The notes: generated by a model from the sequence alone, not told the origin. Shown: positions 9,106-19,709, numbered from the stretch's first letter. The stretch is 64,000 nt of DNA from Acetomicrobium hydrogeniformans (GCA_016841745.1 JAENYO010000001.1:56799-120798), one strand, 5' to 3'. Program-made: numbers and translations.

Positions 9106-10518
9106 CTAATCCCTTTCACCAAGCCTGTCAAGAAGCTGTATACCAACCTCACTTACATTGCCTGCTCCAATCGTAAGCAGAATATCATTTTCGCGAAGTT
9201 CCTCTCCTATAAGATCTACAGCCTCTCCAAGGTCAGAACATAACTTGCATTTGTTGTATCCATTTTCTAAAAGATGGTTTGATATCATCCCAGAAGAAAC
9301 TCCATCAATAGGAGCTTCGTCTGCTGGATAAATAGGCGTCAGAACCAATCTGTCAGCCATACTCAGCACATCAGAGAACTCCTTGTACATAGCCATGGTT
9401 CGAGTATATCTATGAGGCTGAAAGACTACTACATGTCTCCTGTCCGGGAACATCTGATCAAGAGTATTGAGAGTAGCAGCTACTTCACGGGGGTGATGAC
9501 CGTAATCATCATAGATATCTGCATCCATAACATGTCCCATATATTGAAGACGCCTTTTTGCTCCTCTGAAATCCTTAAGTGTTTCCTTAACGGAGCTTAT
9601 GGGAATAGACAACTCAGAGGCGACAACAGTCGCCGCAAGTGCATTAAGGATATTGTGATCACCCGATACGCTAAGATGAAATTCAGAAACGAATTCCCCC
9701 TCTTTACATACAGAGAAAGTAACTCCTCCACCCTGATTATGTTTTATATCAAAGGTTCCCCAATCCCATGTCTTGCCAAAACCATATGTAATTATCTTCC
9801 GGTCAAGAGAGTTACGAGCTATAATCCTGGATAATCCCGTATCTTCTCCACATAGTATTACACTTCCGTCCGGTTTAGTGTTATTAATAAATGACCTGAA
9901 CGCTGTAATAACGCTTTCCAGATCCGGATAGTGATCTACATGATCCCAATCTGCATTAGTAACTACAGATATATTTGGCTTGAATTCTTCAAAAGAACCA
10001 TCGCTCTCATCAAGTTCGGCCACTATGTAGGGGCCATCACCAAGTTTAGCATTCACTCCTATATCACAGAGTTCACCACCAATAGCTACAGAGGGTCTAA
10101 GACCGGCCTGTTCAAGGACCATTGCTATCATTGAAGATGTAGTAGTTTTACCATGGGTACCCGCAACTCCTATGCCAAAACGGGAATTGAACAACCAACT
10201 CAGAACCTCAGCACGCTTAGCTACGGAGATACCATTGGCAATAGCTCCCTTAAGTTCTTCATTCTCAGAAGGAATCGCACTACTATATACAATCAAGTCC
10301 GGTTGATATTTGTCGATATGTTCTTTTTGATGTCCGAGGGTGAACTTAATTCCTTTCTGTAAAACCTTTTCAACATATGAGGTTTCGTTGACATCGCAAC
10401 CGCTGACGTCATATCCCAGTTCCTTAAGTAAAAGGGCAAGTCCACTCATACCGGCTCCGCCGATGCCCATAAGATGAATTCGATTCACGTCACTAAGCAT
10501 GCTATCTGACAAAACCAA
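9106..10518 (-). CDS. murC: UDP-N-acetylmuramate--L-alanine ligase MurC
   Basis: First amino-acid-adding ligase of peptidoglycan precursor synthesis. 470 residues with the three Mur-ligase domains: Rossmann-like start IHLMGIGGAGMSGLA, the P-loop GVAGTHGKTTTSSM near residue 118, and the central and C-terminal signatures (DADIYDDYGHHPREVAATL, VFQPHRYTRT) that are specific to MurC. Starts at a TTG that directly abuts the murG stop codon; GGAGATTCTATAA within the murG end supplies the ribosome-binding site. Confidence 0.97.
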   Translation of the reverse strand: MVLSDSMLSDVNRIHLMGIGGAGMSGLALLLKELGYDVSGCDVNETSYVEKVLQKGIKFTLGHQKEHIDKYQPDLIVYSSAIPSENEELKGAIANGISVAKRAEVLSWLFNSRFGIGVAGTHGKTTTSSMIAMVLEQAGLRPSVAIGGELCDIGVNAKLGDGPYIVAELDESDGSFEEFKPNISVVTNADWDHVDHYPDLESVITAFRSFINNTKPDGSVILCGEDTGLSRIIARNSLDRKIITYGFGKTWDWGTFDIKHNQGGGVTFSVCKEGEFVSEFHLSVSGDHNILNALAATVVASELSIPISSVKETLKDFRGAKRRLQYMGHVMDADIYDDYGHHPREVAATLNTLDQMFPDRRHVVVFQPHRYTRTMAMYKEFSDVLSMADRLVLTPIYPADEAPIDGVSSGMISNHLLENGYNKCKLCSDLGEAVDLIGEELRENDILLTIGAGNVSEVGIQLLDRLGERD

Positions 10519-11604
10519 TTATAGAATCTCCCTTCCAGTCGTCAAAAACGTTTCTTCCCAGATCTTCTCACTTACCCTTACTCTTCCCGCCTCTATCTGA
10601 TCATCAGAGAAAGTTTTTTTTATATCAATGACATCACTGATCTTTGTTGTCAACGATAATATGGAGTCATTCTCATTCCAGACTAAACCCCCATATTGTT
10701 TAACAAAAAAGCCCGCATTCATAGCCTGATGATCTTCAGCAGCAGACTCCCACGGTATAACAACACTAGGAATACCATAAAGAGCCATTTCAAATAAAGT
10801 TGAAGCTCCTGCTCTTACAACTGCTGCATCGGCAAGAGAAAAAGGAGCACTTAAATCCCAACTTCTGGGAACGAGAACCACATTCCCAGGAATATCACCA
10901 GAACAAACTCCCTTTCCCCCTAATAACAGAAAAGTTATCTTCTTCATCTCATCCCTGGATGCTATAGTGCATATATGCTCAAAAACACTTTTACTACCTA
11001 AAGAGCCACCCATAACCACAATAATAGGACCATCTGGAAGTTTAGACCCTACATGTAGTATATTCCAAGCTTCCAAGTCTTGCAATCTATTAAATCTTCT
11101 TACGGGAATTCCTACAGTTTTAAATCTATTCAAGGGTAGAGGTTCACATACATCCCAACCAGACAAGACTTTCTTTCTCAGCCTGCTGGCTATTCTTGTT
11201 ATTTTTCCAGCTCTTGCATTCTGTTCATGGATAATCGAAGAGATTCCCATCAAGGAGGATGTTATAAGCACTGGAAAAGATATGTATCCACCAAATAGAA
11301 GACATACCAAAGGCTTTTCTTTCTGTAGAACTCGCCATGTCTTGAACAGACTCCTGAAAATACTAATTGACCTTTTATAAAAACTCAGGACATTACACGT
11401 TCCAATAGGTGATCCTTCAATCGGAAGAACAACTGGATCTATACCATATCTGCTGTATATTTCAACCTCAATAGGCCTCGCTCCACATACATACATGAGA
11501 GAACATTCCGGATGATTATCCTTGATCCAGTTTCCGAATGAAATCGCAGGAATAATATGCCCTCCCGTTCCTCCTGCAACAATAAGGATTTTATTTCTCA
11601 TCAC
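10519..11604 (-). CDS. murG: UDP-GlcNAc:lipid-I N-acetylglucosaminyltransferase MurG
   Basis: Makes lipid II on the cytoplasmic face of the membrane. 361 residues with the N-terminal GGTGGHIIPAISFG loop, the second-domain GGSLGSKSVFEHI loop and the ADAAVVRAGASTLFEMALYGIPSVVIPW nucleotide-sugar site. Start is GTG at 11604 or the adjoining ATG at 11601, overlapping the ftsW stop (TGATG). GGAG lies upstream in the end of ftsW. Confidence 0.96.
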   Translation of the reverse strand: MMRNKILIVAGGTGGHIIPAISFGNWIKDNHPECSLMYVCGARPIEVEIYSRYGIDPVVLPIEGSPIGTCNVLSFYKRSISIFRSLFKTWRVLQKEKPLVCLLFGGYISFPVLITSSLMGISSIIHEQNARAGKITRIASRLRKKVLSGWDVCEPLPLNRFKTVGIPVRRFNRLQDLEAWNILHVGSKLPDGPIIVVMGGSLGSKSVFEHICTIASRDEMKKITFLLLGGKGVCSGDIPGNVVLVPRSWDLSAPFSLADAAVVRAGASTLFEMALYGIPSVVIPWESAAEDHQAMNAGFFVKQYGGLVWNENDSILSLTTKISDVIDIKKTFSDDQIEAGRVRVSEKIWEETFLTTGREIL

Positions 11605-12728
11605 ATATCATCTCCGGCTTCAACATCCTTGGAACATCGAAGTATTAGTCCTATTGCCATCCAGGACGATACGAGAGAACTCCCTCCATAACTTACAAAA
11701 GGAAGAGGCATTCCAGTCAAAGGCAATAACCTGGTAACTCCAGCGACATTAATAAAAAAAGGAAGAAGTATTGAAACACATAGTCCCCATAAAAGTATCT
11801 TTATATAGGAGGAATCTGATTTCCGGTAAACACGGAATATCCGATAAGACCAGATGGCAAATAACATCACTATGGATCCTGTTCCCGCTAGTCCATATTC
11901 TTCTCCCAATGCAGCAAAAATAAAATCAGTATGAGCAGCAGGAAGGTAATTCAGTTTTTGAAGCCCCTTCCCGATCCCCACACCAAGTATTCCCCCATTG
12001 GCAAAAGCAATCAGGCCCTGAATGATCTGGAAACCTTTATCAAGGGGATCTTTCCATGGATCTATAAAAGCAAGATATCTTCTAACTCGATAGCTTTCCT
12101 TAAAAATCAGAAAAAACAGTCCAGGAAGCATAACGAATCCGGTTAATAATGGAATTAACCATCCATAGGCTTCCACAAACATTGCCATACCCAATAAAAA
12201 GAGCAGGATTGTCCCACCAAGGTCAGGTTGAAGGATCACAGGAACTATGCTTATAATCCCGATAACTGATAGTTTTAAAAAAACTTTTATCCTCTTATTG
12301 TCAGGAACAGAAAGAATCTTTGAGAGATGAAGAACATATACAAGAGATAAGATCTCCAATGGTTGAAGTCTGATACCACCAATATTTATCCATCGTTTTG
12401 CACCACCAGCTTCAAGCCCGATTCCATGCAGAAGGGTGATAGAGGTGATCCCAACGGCAATAACCCATAGAAACCCGCTGATCCTTTGCCATAAGACAAC
12501 AGGGATAAGATACATTACAAGCATTGCAGCAAGACCAATAACAAGCCATTGTAACTGTCTTATACCTAAAGAAGAATGCAGCCCTCCATTTGATATGGAT
12601 TCTGGTGATGTTAAGGAAAATATCATAACCACACCTATCAGGCTCAGAATTAGGGGGATAAGCCATAAAAGTGGATCTACCCTGTATAATCTTTCTTCAA
12701 TTACTGGAGCTTCATAGGTCTCTTCCAT
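11601..12728 (-). CDS. ftsW: Lipid-II polymerase FtsW (SEDS family)
   Basis: 375 residues with about ten hydrophobic segments. SEDS glycosyltransferase motifs are visible: PDLGGTILLFLLGMAMF, AHTDFIFAALGEEYGL and the C-terminal LPLTGMPLPFVSYGGSSLVSSW. Works with the class-B PBP encoded in the same operon (FtsI) to polymerise septal glycan. Overlaps murD by 17 bases and murG by a few. Confidence 0.95.
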   Translation of the reverse strand: MEETYEAPVIEERLYRVDPLLWLIPLILSLIGVVMIFSLTSPESISNGGLHSSLGIRQLQWLVIGLAAMLVMYLIPVVLWQRISGFLWVIAVGITSITLLHGIGLEAGGAKRWINIGGIRLQPLEILSLVYVLHLSKILSVPDNKRIKVFLKLSVIGIISIVPVILQPDLGGTILLFLLGMAMFVEAYGWLIPLLTGFVMLPGLFFLIFKESYRVRRYLAFIDPWKDPLDKGFQIIQGLIAFANGGILGVGIGKGLQKLNYLPAAHTDFIFAALGEEYGLAGTGSIVMLFAIWSYRIFRVYRKSDSSYIKILLWGLCVSILLPFFINVAGVTRLLPLTGMPLPFVSYGGSSLVSSWMAIGLILRCSKDVEAGDDM

Positions 12729-14094
12729 AACTCTTGCCTTTCATAATTTTATTAACCAGAGAATGAAAATGTTCCCCTCTTTTTTTGTAACTTTCATACA
12801 TATCCCAACTGGTACAGGCGGGAGAAAGAAGAACGGTGATACCTGGAATGGCCAATTTGTACGCAAGGAAAACAGCTTCTTCCATGTTTTGGACATCATA
12901 AATATTCTCATACCCCACTTTTTGAAGTTCGGCTATTATTCGAGGTTTCTCATCACCAAGGACTATGGCAGCGATAACACTTTCCTTAACACTCTCTGCA
13001 AGGGGATGATAATCTTCTCCTTTACCCTGACCTCCCAGGATGACAATTTTATTTCCTGCTATAGAATTTAGTGCTGTTACACTTGCTGCAACGTTAGTTC
13101 CTTTTGAATCATCAATGTATCTGACACCATTGATTTCAGCCACAAACTCGCATCTATGAGGTGGCGGATTAAACCCTCTGAAGAGTTCTTGAGATGCTGG
13201 GTGAACAACTCCCATCAGATTAAGAGCAGAAAGAGCCATGGCTACGTTTTCAACATTATGTATTCCTACAAGAGGAATATCCTGAAAATGGGCCAGAGGG
13301 ATTATGCCATTAGGCGTGTTTAATAAGATTTTCTGTCCTTGGATTAAAATGGAGGTGCCAGATAAACAAGGCTCACCCCAGGTAAGTGGAACCGCGTTCT
13401 TATCTTCTACAATATTGAGTTCCTTCATATCTCTTTTCTGTATTATGGCTTGAGCTTCCGGTTTTCTGAGTAATAGCAGGTTAGCTTTTGAGTGAACATA
13501 ATTCGCATAGGATCCATGCCAGTCAATGTGGTCGGGAGCAAGATTGGTTATTACAGCAAGATCAACCTGAAGGCACTTTGACCAGTAGAGTTGAAAACTA
13601 CTTAGTTCCAGAACAATAAAGTCATTATCTGTATTAGCATAAAGGGCTGCAGGATTACCGATATTCCCTGCGACCGCAGTTTTACAGCCAGAAGTTTTAA
13701 GAAAGTGCCCTATTAAAGAAGTAGTTGTCGTTTTACCATTACTACCTGTTACTCCAATGATTCGACCCTTAAGAAAGGGATAAACAAAGTCTATTTCTCC
13801 TATTATGGGAACATTCCTTTTCATTCCCTCTCTAACTGCCTCTGAACCTGGCGAAACACCTGAACTCAAAACCAACAGATCCGTGTCCCAGAATCTTTCT
13901 GAATGTCCTCCTGTTTCAAAAGAAACGCCATTTTTATGAAAAAGATCGGTAGTGTCTTCTGGGAGGCTGCTCTTAGTATCAGATACAAAGACTTCTGCTC
14001 CAAGGGAAGATGCCAGAACTGCCAGGGCCATGCCGCTAACACCTGCTCCAATAATTGATATTCTTTTTCCTGATATTTCGGGTTTAAATGACAT
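12712..14094 (-). CDS. murD: UDP-N-acetylmuramoyl-L-alanine--D-glutamate ligase MurD
   Basis: 460 residues. N-terminal Rossmann-like domain (RISIIGAGVSGMALAVLA), P-loop GVTGSNGKTTTTSLI near residue 115, ITNLAPDHIDWHGS, the MurD-typical PPHRCEFVAEINGVRYIDDSKGTN, and the C-terminal LLSPACTSWDMYESYKKRGEHF motif. Adds D-glutamate. Starts at an ATG 15 bases after mraY. Confidence 0.97.
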   Translation of the reverse strand: MSFKPEISGKRISIIGAGVSGMALAVLASSLGAEVFVSDTKSSLPEDTTDLFHKNGVSFETGGHSERFWDTDLLVLSSGVSPGSEAVREGMKRNVPIIGEIDFVYPFLKGRIIGVTGSNGKTTTTSLIGHFLKTSGCKTAVAGNIGNPAALYANTDNDFIVLELSSFQLYWSKCLQVDLAVITNLAPDHIDWHGSYANYVHSKANLLLLRKPEAQAIIQKRDMKELNIVEDKNAVPLTWGEPCLSGTSILIQGQKILLNTPNGIIPLAHFQDIPLVGIHNVENVAMALSALNLMGVVHPASQELFRGFNPPPHRCEFVAEINGVRYIDDSKGTNVAASVTALNSIAGNKIVILGGQGKGEDYHPLAESVKESVIAAIVLGDEKPRIIAELQKVGYENIYDVQNMEEAVFLAYKLAIPGITVLLSPACTSWDMYESYKKRGEHFHSLVNKIMKGKSYGRDL

Positions 14095-14109
14095 TGCAGC
14101 AACCTTCCT

Positions 14110-15084
14110 TCAACCTGTCAATGAAGACACTATCTTGAAAAGGATGAATGACGAAAATAATATTCCTATACCATGGATAAGCCAGAAACGCATCACGATC
14201 TGGTTTTCACTCCATCCCGATAATTCAAAGTGGTGATGTATCGGACTCATAAGAAAGACCTTACTTCTAAAAAAATAGATAGCTATAAGCTGGATACATA
14301 CTGAGAGCATTTCAAATCCGAAAATAAAAGCAACTGGTACAAGAAAAAGAACAAAGTTACCATAAGAACATAAGACCACAAGAATAGCTCCCAGAAAATG
14401 TGATCCCACATCACCCATAAAGACCTTTGCCGGATGAGCATTATGCCATAAGAAGGAAGTTGTAATAGCAAGACCTGTCAGGCAGGGGACTGTTATAACA
14501 GGGTCCATGTCCCTTGCTATGAAAATGGCGAAAAGAGATATTACGGTTGAACCTGATGCAAGTCCATCAAGTCCATCAGTTATATTCATTGAATTCAACA
14601 TACCTACTGTCAGAAAGGTCAATAGAGTTACCGACATTAATCTTGAAGGCATTTCAAAACCTGGCCATATCTGTACTCCATGTGTGTAAGTGAAAAAGAT
14701 TGACCAGGTAAGGGAAACAATGATCTGGAAATAGAGCTTTTTCCGGCTACTGATACCTTCACTAGACTTTGAGGAAAACTTCATCCAATCATCATAAAGA
14801 CCTATTAGTGATGATACTACGGGGAGCATCCAGATCCATAAGACATCTGAAATAGAACCTAGCTGAAGGATTGTCATAAGAGCAATACTTACCAGCACAA
14901 CAAAAAGAAAGACAACCCCGCCCATAACTGGAGTTTTGCTTTTCTTTTCAAGATGGGTTCGGGGACCGTATTCCTTCTGGACTAGATGGACCTCCATCTT
15001 ATTGAGTCTTTTTATCCACAAGGATTGACAGATGATCGAAAAAAGAAAAACAAAGATTGTGAAGAGGCATAAATTAAGATTCAT
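14110..15084 (-). CDS. mraY: Phospho-MurNAc-pentapeptide transferase MraY
   Basis: Integral membrane enzyme making lipid I from UDP-MurNAc-pentapeptide and undecaprenyl phosphate. 324 residues with about ten hydrophobic segments; catalytic regions KTPVMGGVVF (after a basic loop), SMNITDGLDGLASG with its Asp pair, and HNAHPAKVFMGDVGSHFLGA, plus SPIHHHFELSGWSENQIVMRFW near the C-terminus. Overlaps murF by four bases (ATGA). Confidence 0.97.
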   Translation of the reverse strand: MNLNLCLFTIFVFLFSIICQSLWIKRLNKMEVHLVQKEYGPRTHLEKKSKTPVMGGVVFLFVVLVSIALMTILQLGSISDVLWIWMLPVVSSLIGLYDDWMKFSSKSSEGISSRKKLYFQIIVSLTWSIFFTYTHGVQIWPGFEMPSRLMSVTLLTFLTVGMLNSMNITDGLDGLASGSTVISLFAIFIARDMDPVITVPCLTGLAITTSFLWHNAHPAKVFMGDVGSHFLGAILVVLCSYGNFVLFLVPVAFIFGFEMLSVCIQLIAIYFFRSKVFLMSPIHHHFELSGWSENQIVMRFWLIHGIGILFSSFILFKIVSSLTG

Positions 15085-16475
15085 CTTGTCTTCACCAGCT
15101 CTTTGACGACAAGATCAAGGTTATTACTGTGAGATCCTTTGACCAGGATCATATCTCCGTCTTCAAGATTATTACAGAGGTAAGACAATGCTTCTTTTGA
15201 ATCTTTCATTAACAGGAAAGATTTTCTATTGCCGTTTTCTTCTTTTTCTGAAAGAAATTCCCATTCAGATCCTACGAGGATAACCTCATCGAAAAAATCC
15301 AGGTTTGCAGCAATCTTCACATGCTGCATTACGACAGCATCCCCAAGCTCCTTCATACTTCCCAATACAGCAATTTTTCTACCATCCCAGGTAAGTCCAG
15401 ATACGGTAGAAATAGCAGCTGACATCGAAGCAGGGTTAGCATTATATGAATCATCAATTATTACGATATTTCCTGATAGTAAAACAACCTCTCCTCGTCC
15501 TTTCTGCGAAACGAAAGAAGATGCTTTTGAGACAATCATGTGTGTCGGCACTCCCATTTCAAGTGCAACTGCTGAAGCAACAGCTAAACATCTGGCCTGA
15601 TGAGTTCCGAATAATCCAGAAACAATCTGTAAAGATAAATTATATCCCTCCAGAAAAAAAGAAAGCCTTGGTTTACCTGTATCTAAAGAGAACTTAGGCT
15701 GCTCTATACGGATATCACCAGTTCGGAAACCTATAGAAGTAGTTTTACATGAAAGGGAAAGATTCTGTACCCCTTTCCTGAGTTCTTTATTATCGGCATT
15801 GTAAAACAAATGGGTAAGCCTGGGGGATGAAGTTATCTCCAGTTTAGCTTTCAGGACTCCTTCCAGGTTGATAAGTCCTAACAGGTGAGCTTCCGTTACT
15901 TCGGTAATTACAGTTACAGTAGGTCTGAAGAGTGATGTCATTTCTTCTATCTCTCCAGGAGAATTCGTACCCATTTCCAGAATTAACATTTGGGAGTTAC
16001 AAGGCATCGCCAGGACAGTGAGAGAGCAGCCGAGTCTTGTGTTGAAACTGGATATTGGGCCATGTACTCTGTACTTCAATTTCAACAGTTCCCGTATGAG
16101 CTCTCTAGTTGTTGTCTTTCCTACACTTCCTGTTATGGCAATTATTTCTTCAGGCGCTGCATATTCAAGATAATGTAATGCCAATTGAGTAATAAAAGTA
16201 GATGTATCATCGACAATAATACAGGAAAGAGAAGAAGGAATCAGGGATAAATCAAAACAGCCATCCTGCGCAATAATTCCAATGGCACCTTTATCTACTG
16301 CCTCCTTGATATATAGATGACCATCAGTATTGTCACCTTTTAAAGCCAAAAAGATCTGTCCTTCATTCAATGTCCTGCTATCAATGGATATTTCAATAGG
16401 AAGTTGTATATCCGGTCCTCGATATTTTATTTTACCGGACCTTGTGAATTCTGATAAATACATAGTCAGTTCCAA
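15081..16475 (-). CDS. murF: UDP-MurNAc-tripeptide--D-Ala-D-Ala ligase MurF
   Basis: 464 residues. Mur-ligase signatures IDSRTLNEGQIFLALKGDNTDGH, P-loop AITGSVGKTTTRELI, LILEMGTNSPGEI, IIDDSYNANPASM and KGSHSNNLD mark it as MurF. No ddl gene is present in this cluster, so the D-Ala-D-Ala it adds must come from a ligase encoded elsewhere. The listed start is TTG at 16475 (10-base overlap with murE); the ATG at 16463 is an equally reasonable start. Confidence 0.96.
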   Translation of the reverse strand: MELTMYLSEFTRSGKIKYRGPDIQLPIEISIDSRTLNEGQIFLALKGDNTDGHLYIKEAVDKGAIGIIAQDGCFDLSLIPSSLSCIIVDDTSTFITQLALHYLEYAAPEEIIAITGSVGKTTTRELIRELLKLKYRVHGPISSFNTRLGCSLTVLAMPCNSQMLILEMGTNSPGEIEEMTSLFRPTVTVITEVTEAHLLGLINLEGVLKAKLEITSSPRLTHLFYNADNKELRKGVQNLSLSCKTTSIGFRTGDIRIEQPKFSLDTGKPRLSFFLEGYNLSLQIVSGLFGTHQARCLAVASAVALEMGVPTHMIVSKASSFVSQKGRGEVVLLSGNIVIIDDSYNANPASMSAAISTVSGLTWDGRKIAVLGSMKELGDAVVMQHVKIAANLDFFDEVILVGSEWEFLSEKEENGNRKSFLLMKDSKEALSYLCNNLEDGDMILVKGSHSNNLDLVVKELVKTR

Positions 16476-17983
16476 CCGAGAGACCTGGAATCAGCCCAGT
16501 TTTTAACGGTCTCTGTATCATTGTAGGGAATCCTGTCGTTTCCCCAGATTATAAATCTCTCAGGTCCCTTTCCCGCGACAAGAACAATATCTGAACTGCT
16601 GGCTGAATCCAGGGCAAAATGAACAGCTTTTTTGCGATCAATTATGACCTCATAAGGTGTCACTTTAACATCCGTGGACACAATTCCATCGATGATCTGA
16701 TCTGCTATTTCTCCGGGATCCTCATCCCTTGGATTATCCATTGTTATAATAATCTTGTCTGCAAACTGTGCTGCAGTTTTACCCATTATAGGACGGTTTT
16801 CTCTGTATCGATTGCCTCCAAGGCCGAAAACAACTGTTAATTGCCCGGATGCCACCTCTCTCAATGCCTTGAGAACATTCTGGAGGGCATCAGGAGTGTG
16901 TGCGTAATCAATCACACAACAGATTCCATTGTGAAAAAGAAACTTTTCGAGTCTTCCCGGAACCTGGGGCATATTTTTAAGAGCCCCCCGTATTAGTTCA
17001 TCTGCTATATGCATTGGAAAGACTGCAGCAATACTGGCAAGGACATTGTAAACATTGTATCTCCCAGTTAATGGAACTTTGATATTATTGATATGCCCAC
17101 CGAAGGGTAACTTAAGGTTAAACTCAAGACCCTCAAGAGACATATCCAGAGTTTCTGCTGTTATCGTTTTTTCATTAGTGTCGGAAAGGGCATATGGGAT
17201 AAACCTTTCAGGAAACTCATTGAAGAGAATCCTGCCAAATGTATCATCTACATTAACTGAACCCTTCCACTCATCCTTCATATAACAGGTGAAAAGGGAT
17301 TTCTTGGCCTTGAAATAGTTTTTAATGGTCTTATGATAGTCAAGGTGCTCTGGGGTTATATTGGTAAATACGCCAATATCGAAAAGACATCCATTAAGTC
17401 TCCCCTGAACCAGTCCATGGGACGATGCCTCCATTACACATGCCTTGCATCCATTTATGACCATATTATGGAGATACCTTTGAACATCACAACTCTCAGG
17501 AGTTGTCCTGCTGGAGAGAACTTCATTTTGCCCATCATTGTAAAGGATTGTACCCAGAATTCCTGTCTTGATACCACATTCATCCAGAATGCTTTTTATC
17601 ATATATGTTGTGGTACTCTTCCCGTTTGTTCCAGTTACTGCAAACATCAACATTCTCGATGAAGGATTCCCATAGATGAAGGAAGCGACAAAACCCATAG
17701 TTTCTCTTACAGATGCGACAATGATCTGAGTTACATTTACATCAAGTTCTTTTTCACATAATATGACCACACATCCATTTTCACAGGCATCAGATACAAA
17801 ATCATGACCATCCACCTGGTTTCCCTTTACACAGCAGAACATGCTTCCAGGAGTCACAGACCTGCTATCAGAAAATACATCTTTTAGATCCAGGTCAATA
17901 CACTTTGGGTTAGTTTCAGTATGAACGTTATATTGAAGATTCCTTGAATCCATAAACAATAAGGTTTCTTGTAAGGTCACCAT
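16466..17983 (-). CDS. murE: UDP-MurNAc-L-Ala-D-Glu--meso-DAP ligase MurE
   Basis: Adds the third stem-peptide residue. 505 residues from the ATG at 17983, chosen over the track start at 18007 because GGAAAGGGAA lies just before it and inside the longer reading. P-loop AVTGTNGKSTTTYMI, TPESCDVQRYLHNM, and MDNPRDEDPGEI, in which DNPR is the meso-diaminopimelate recognition motif, so the wall should be DAP-type. Four bases after ftsI. Confidence 0.96.
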   Translation of the reverse strand: MVTLQETLLFMDSRNLQYNVHTETNPKCIDLDLKDVFSDSRSVTPGSMFCCVKGNQVDGHDFVSDACENGCVVILCEKELDVNVTQIIVASVRETMGFVASFIYGNPSSRMLMFAVTGTNGKSTTTYMIKSILDECGIKTGILGTILYNDGQNEVLSSRTTPESCDVQRYLHNMVINGCKACVMEASSHGLVQGRLNGCLFDIGVFTNITPEHLDYHKTIKNYFKAKKSLFTCYMKDEWKGSVNVDDTFGRILFNEFPERFIPYALSDTNEKTITAETLDMSLEGLEFNLKLPFGGHINNIKVPLTGRYNVYNVLASIAAVFPMHIADELIRGALKNMPQVPGRLEKFLFHNGICCVIDYAHTPDALQNVLKALREVASGQLTVVFGLGGNRYRENRPIMGKTAAQFADKIIITMDNPRDEDPGEIADQIIDGIVSTDVKVTPYEVIIDRKKAVHFALDSASSSDIVLVAGKGPERFIIWGNDRIPYNDTETVKNWADSRSLGWN

Positions 17984-17987
17984 TGTT

Positions 17988-19709
17988 TTATTCCCTTTCC
18001 AGAACAAGGCCTGTTTTTTCTATTCTGTACATATCCTCAACTATATTCCGGAAAACAGGACCAGCTACTGTACTTCCATAATATTTCCCCTTGGAAGGCT
18101 CACCAATCACTATAAGCATTGAAAACTGAGGAGTCTCATGGGGCCAGAATCCTACAAAAGACGAAACCCATTTCCCCTTTTCATAGATTCCCTTCCTCGC
18201 CACCTGAGCAGTTCCAGTCTTTCCAGCAATTGGTACTAGTTCAGTATTAACAAGCGTTCCTGTTCCCTTAAGCACAACTTCCCTTAAAACAGATCTCAAC
18301 CAATTCGCAGTCTCTGTAGAAATGACAGTCGCTACTTCTGTTCTCGAACCCTTATAAACCAGAGTCCCTGAAGAATCTCTGACCGAGTTGACAATGAAAG
18401 GTTTCAGCAGATGTCCTCCATTTGCAATGGCTGAAATTGCCGTTATTAGTTGTAAAGGTGTAACTGCTATTCCCTGCCCTATGGCTATGTTAGCAGGAAC
18501 CACACCTCTCCACTGATCTGGTGGCGGTAATAGTCCCTTCTCTGCTCCTGGCAGCTCTATCCCTGGTTTATTGCCAAAACCCCATGATATCAAAGAATTA
18601 TATGTATCAAAAGGATTAAATCTTATCCCTATCTGAGACATTCCCACATTGGAAGATTTGATTATAAGCTGATCCAGGGTCAGCTTGCCATAAGCCTTGG
18701 GATCTGATACCACTTTATCCGCCACCCTGATACGCTGAGCACACATAAAATATTCGTTTCTGTTGACCAGCCTTTTTTCAAGAGATAAACCCATAATTAT
18801 CGGCTTGAAGGTAGATCCCGGTTCATAAACACGTCCGATAGCATTATTCAAAAGGTGGTCTTCTCTATTAAAAGTATTCCTTCTGTTAGGATCATAAAAA
18901 GGCCAGCTAGCCATTGAAAGGATTGCTCCTGTTTCTGGGTCCATGCATATAGCTGCTGCCCACTTTGCTCGATTAAGGAGAGCACCTTCTTCTAGTCGGT
19001 TCTCAATTATATACTGGAGTGTACTATCAACAGTAAGATTTACATCAGCATTTTTATCCTGCCTTTTATTAGTTGCTATATCTGCTAAATTAACTCTTTG
19101 GCCAGAAGGATCTTTGACCAGAATTTTAGTTTCTGGGGGGGAATAAAGAACTGAATCCCATAGCAATTCGAGTCCAGACTGGCCATGGTCATCAATATTA
19201 CAAAACCCGAGGATGTGTGCTAGAAGGGTTTTGTTCGGATAAAGTCTTTGTTTTTCACTCACGGAATATAGACCTGGCAAATTAAGGTCCATTATCATGT
19301 CAGCCCTTTCAATTCCAACCTTTCTAAGAACAGGGAAAAACCTGCCCGGGAGATTTCGGGAGAGATCTTTTACAACCTTGTCCGGTACAAATTTTTCAAG
19401 TTTCCCCGAATTAGAAGTATTCCAGAACTTGGGATCAACGAAAAAGCTGTACGAAGGAACCGAATGTGCCAATATGTCTCCTTTAGAATCAAGGATAACA
19501 CCTCTGCTTGTACTAACACTGATATTTGCCCAATACTGTTTTATCGACTGACTCCTTATCCTTGGATCGGGCCAGCAATGAACGAACAGGAGGCGGATAA
19601 ACACTACCAGGAACAGGAAGAGCAGCCAGAGCCAGGGGCTTGAGAATATTCTCTTTAGCAACGATCCATTGATGCCCCTTTCAATTGGAAGAAATTTAAA
19701 TAGATTCAA
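17988..19709 (-). CDS. ftsI: Septal class-B penicillin-binding protein (FtsI/PBP3-type transpeptidase)
   Basis: 573 residues. A membrane helix at about residues 28-48 (WLWLLFLFLVVFIRLLFVH), a PBP-dimer domain, then the transpeptidase with all three active-site motifs: EPGSTFKP (STFK), SSN in IKSSNVGMSQ, and GKTGTAQVARK (KTGT). Cross-links septal peptidoglycan in the periplasm with FtsW. No PASTA domains, unlike many Gram-positive homologues. The TTG start at 19709 has a weak ribosome-binding site; a later start is possible but would trim only the cytoplasmic tail. Confidence 0.95.
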   Translation of the reverse strand: MNLFKFLPIERGINGSLLKRIFSSPWLWLLFLFLVVFIRLLFVHCWPDPRIRSQSIKQYWANISVSTSRGVILDSKGDILAHSVPSYSFFVDPKFWNTSNSGKLEKFVPDKVVKDLSRNLPGRFFPVLRKVGIERADMIMDLNLPGLYSVSEKQRLYPNKTLLAHILGFCNIDDHGQSGLELLWDSVLYSPPETKILVKDPSGQRVNLADIATNKRQDKNADVNLTVDSTLQYIIENRLEEGALLNRAKWAAAICMDPETGAILSMASWPFYDPNRRNTFNREDHLLNNAIGRVYEPGSTFKPIIMGLSLEKRLVNRNEYFMCAQRIRVADKVVSDPKAYGKLTLDQLIIKSSNVGMSQIGIRFNPFDTYNSLISWGFGNKPGIELPGAEKGLLPPPDQWRGVVPANIAIGQGIAVTPLQLITAISAIANGGHLLKPFIVNSVRDSSGTLVYKGSRTEVATVISTETANWLRSVLREVVLKGTGTLVNTELVPIAGKTGTAQVARKGIYEKGKWVSSFVGFWPHETPQFSMLIVIGEPSKGKYYGSTVAGPVFRNIVEDMYRIEKTGLVLERE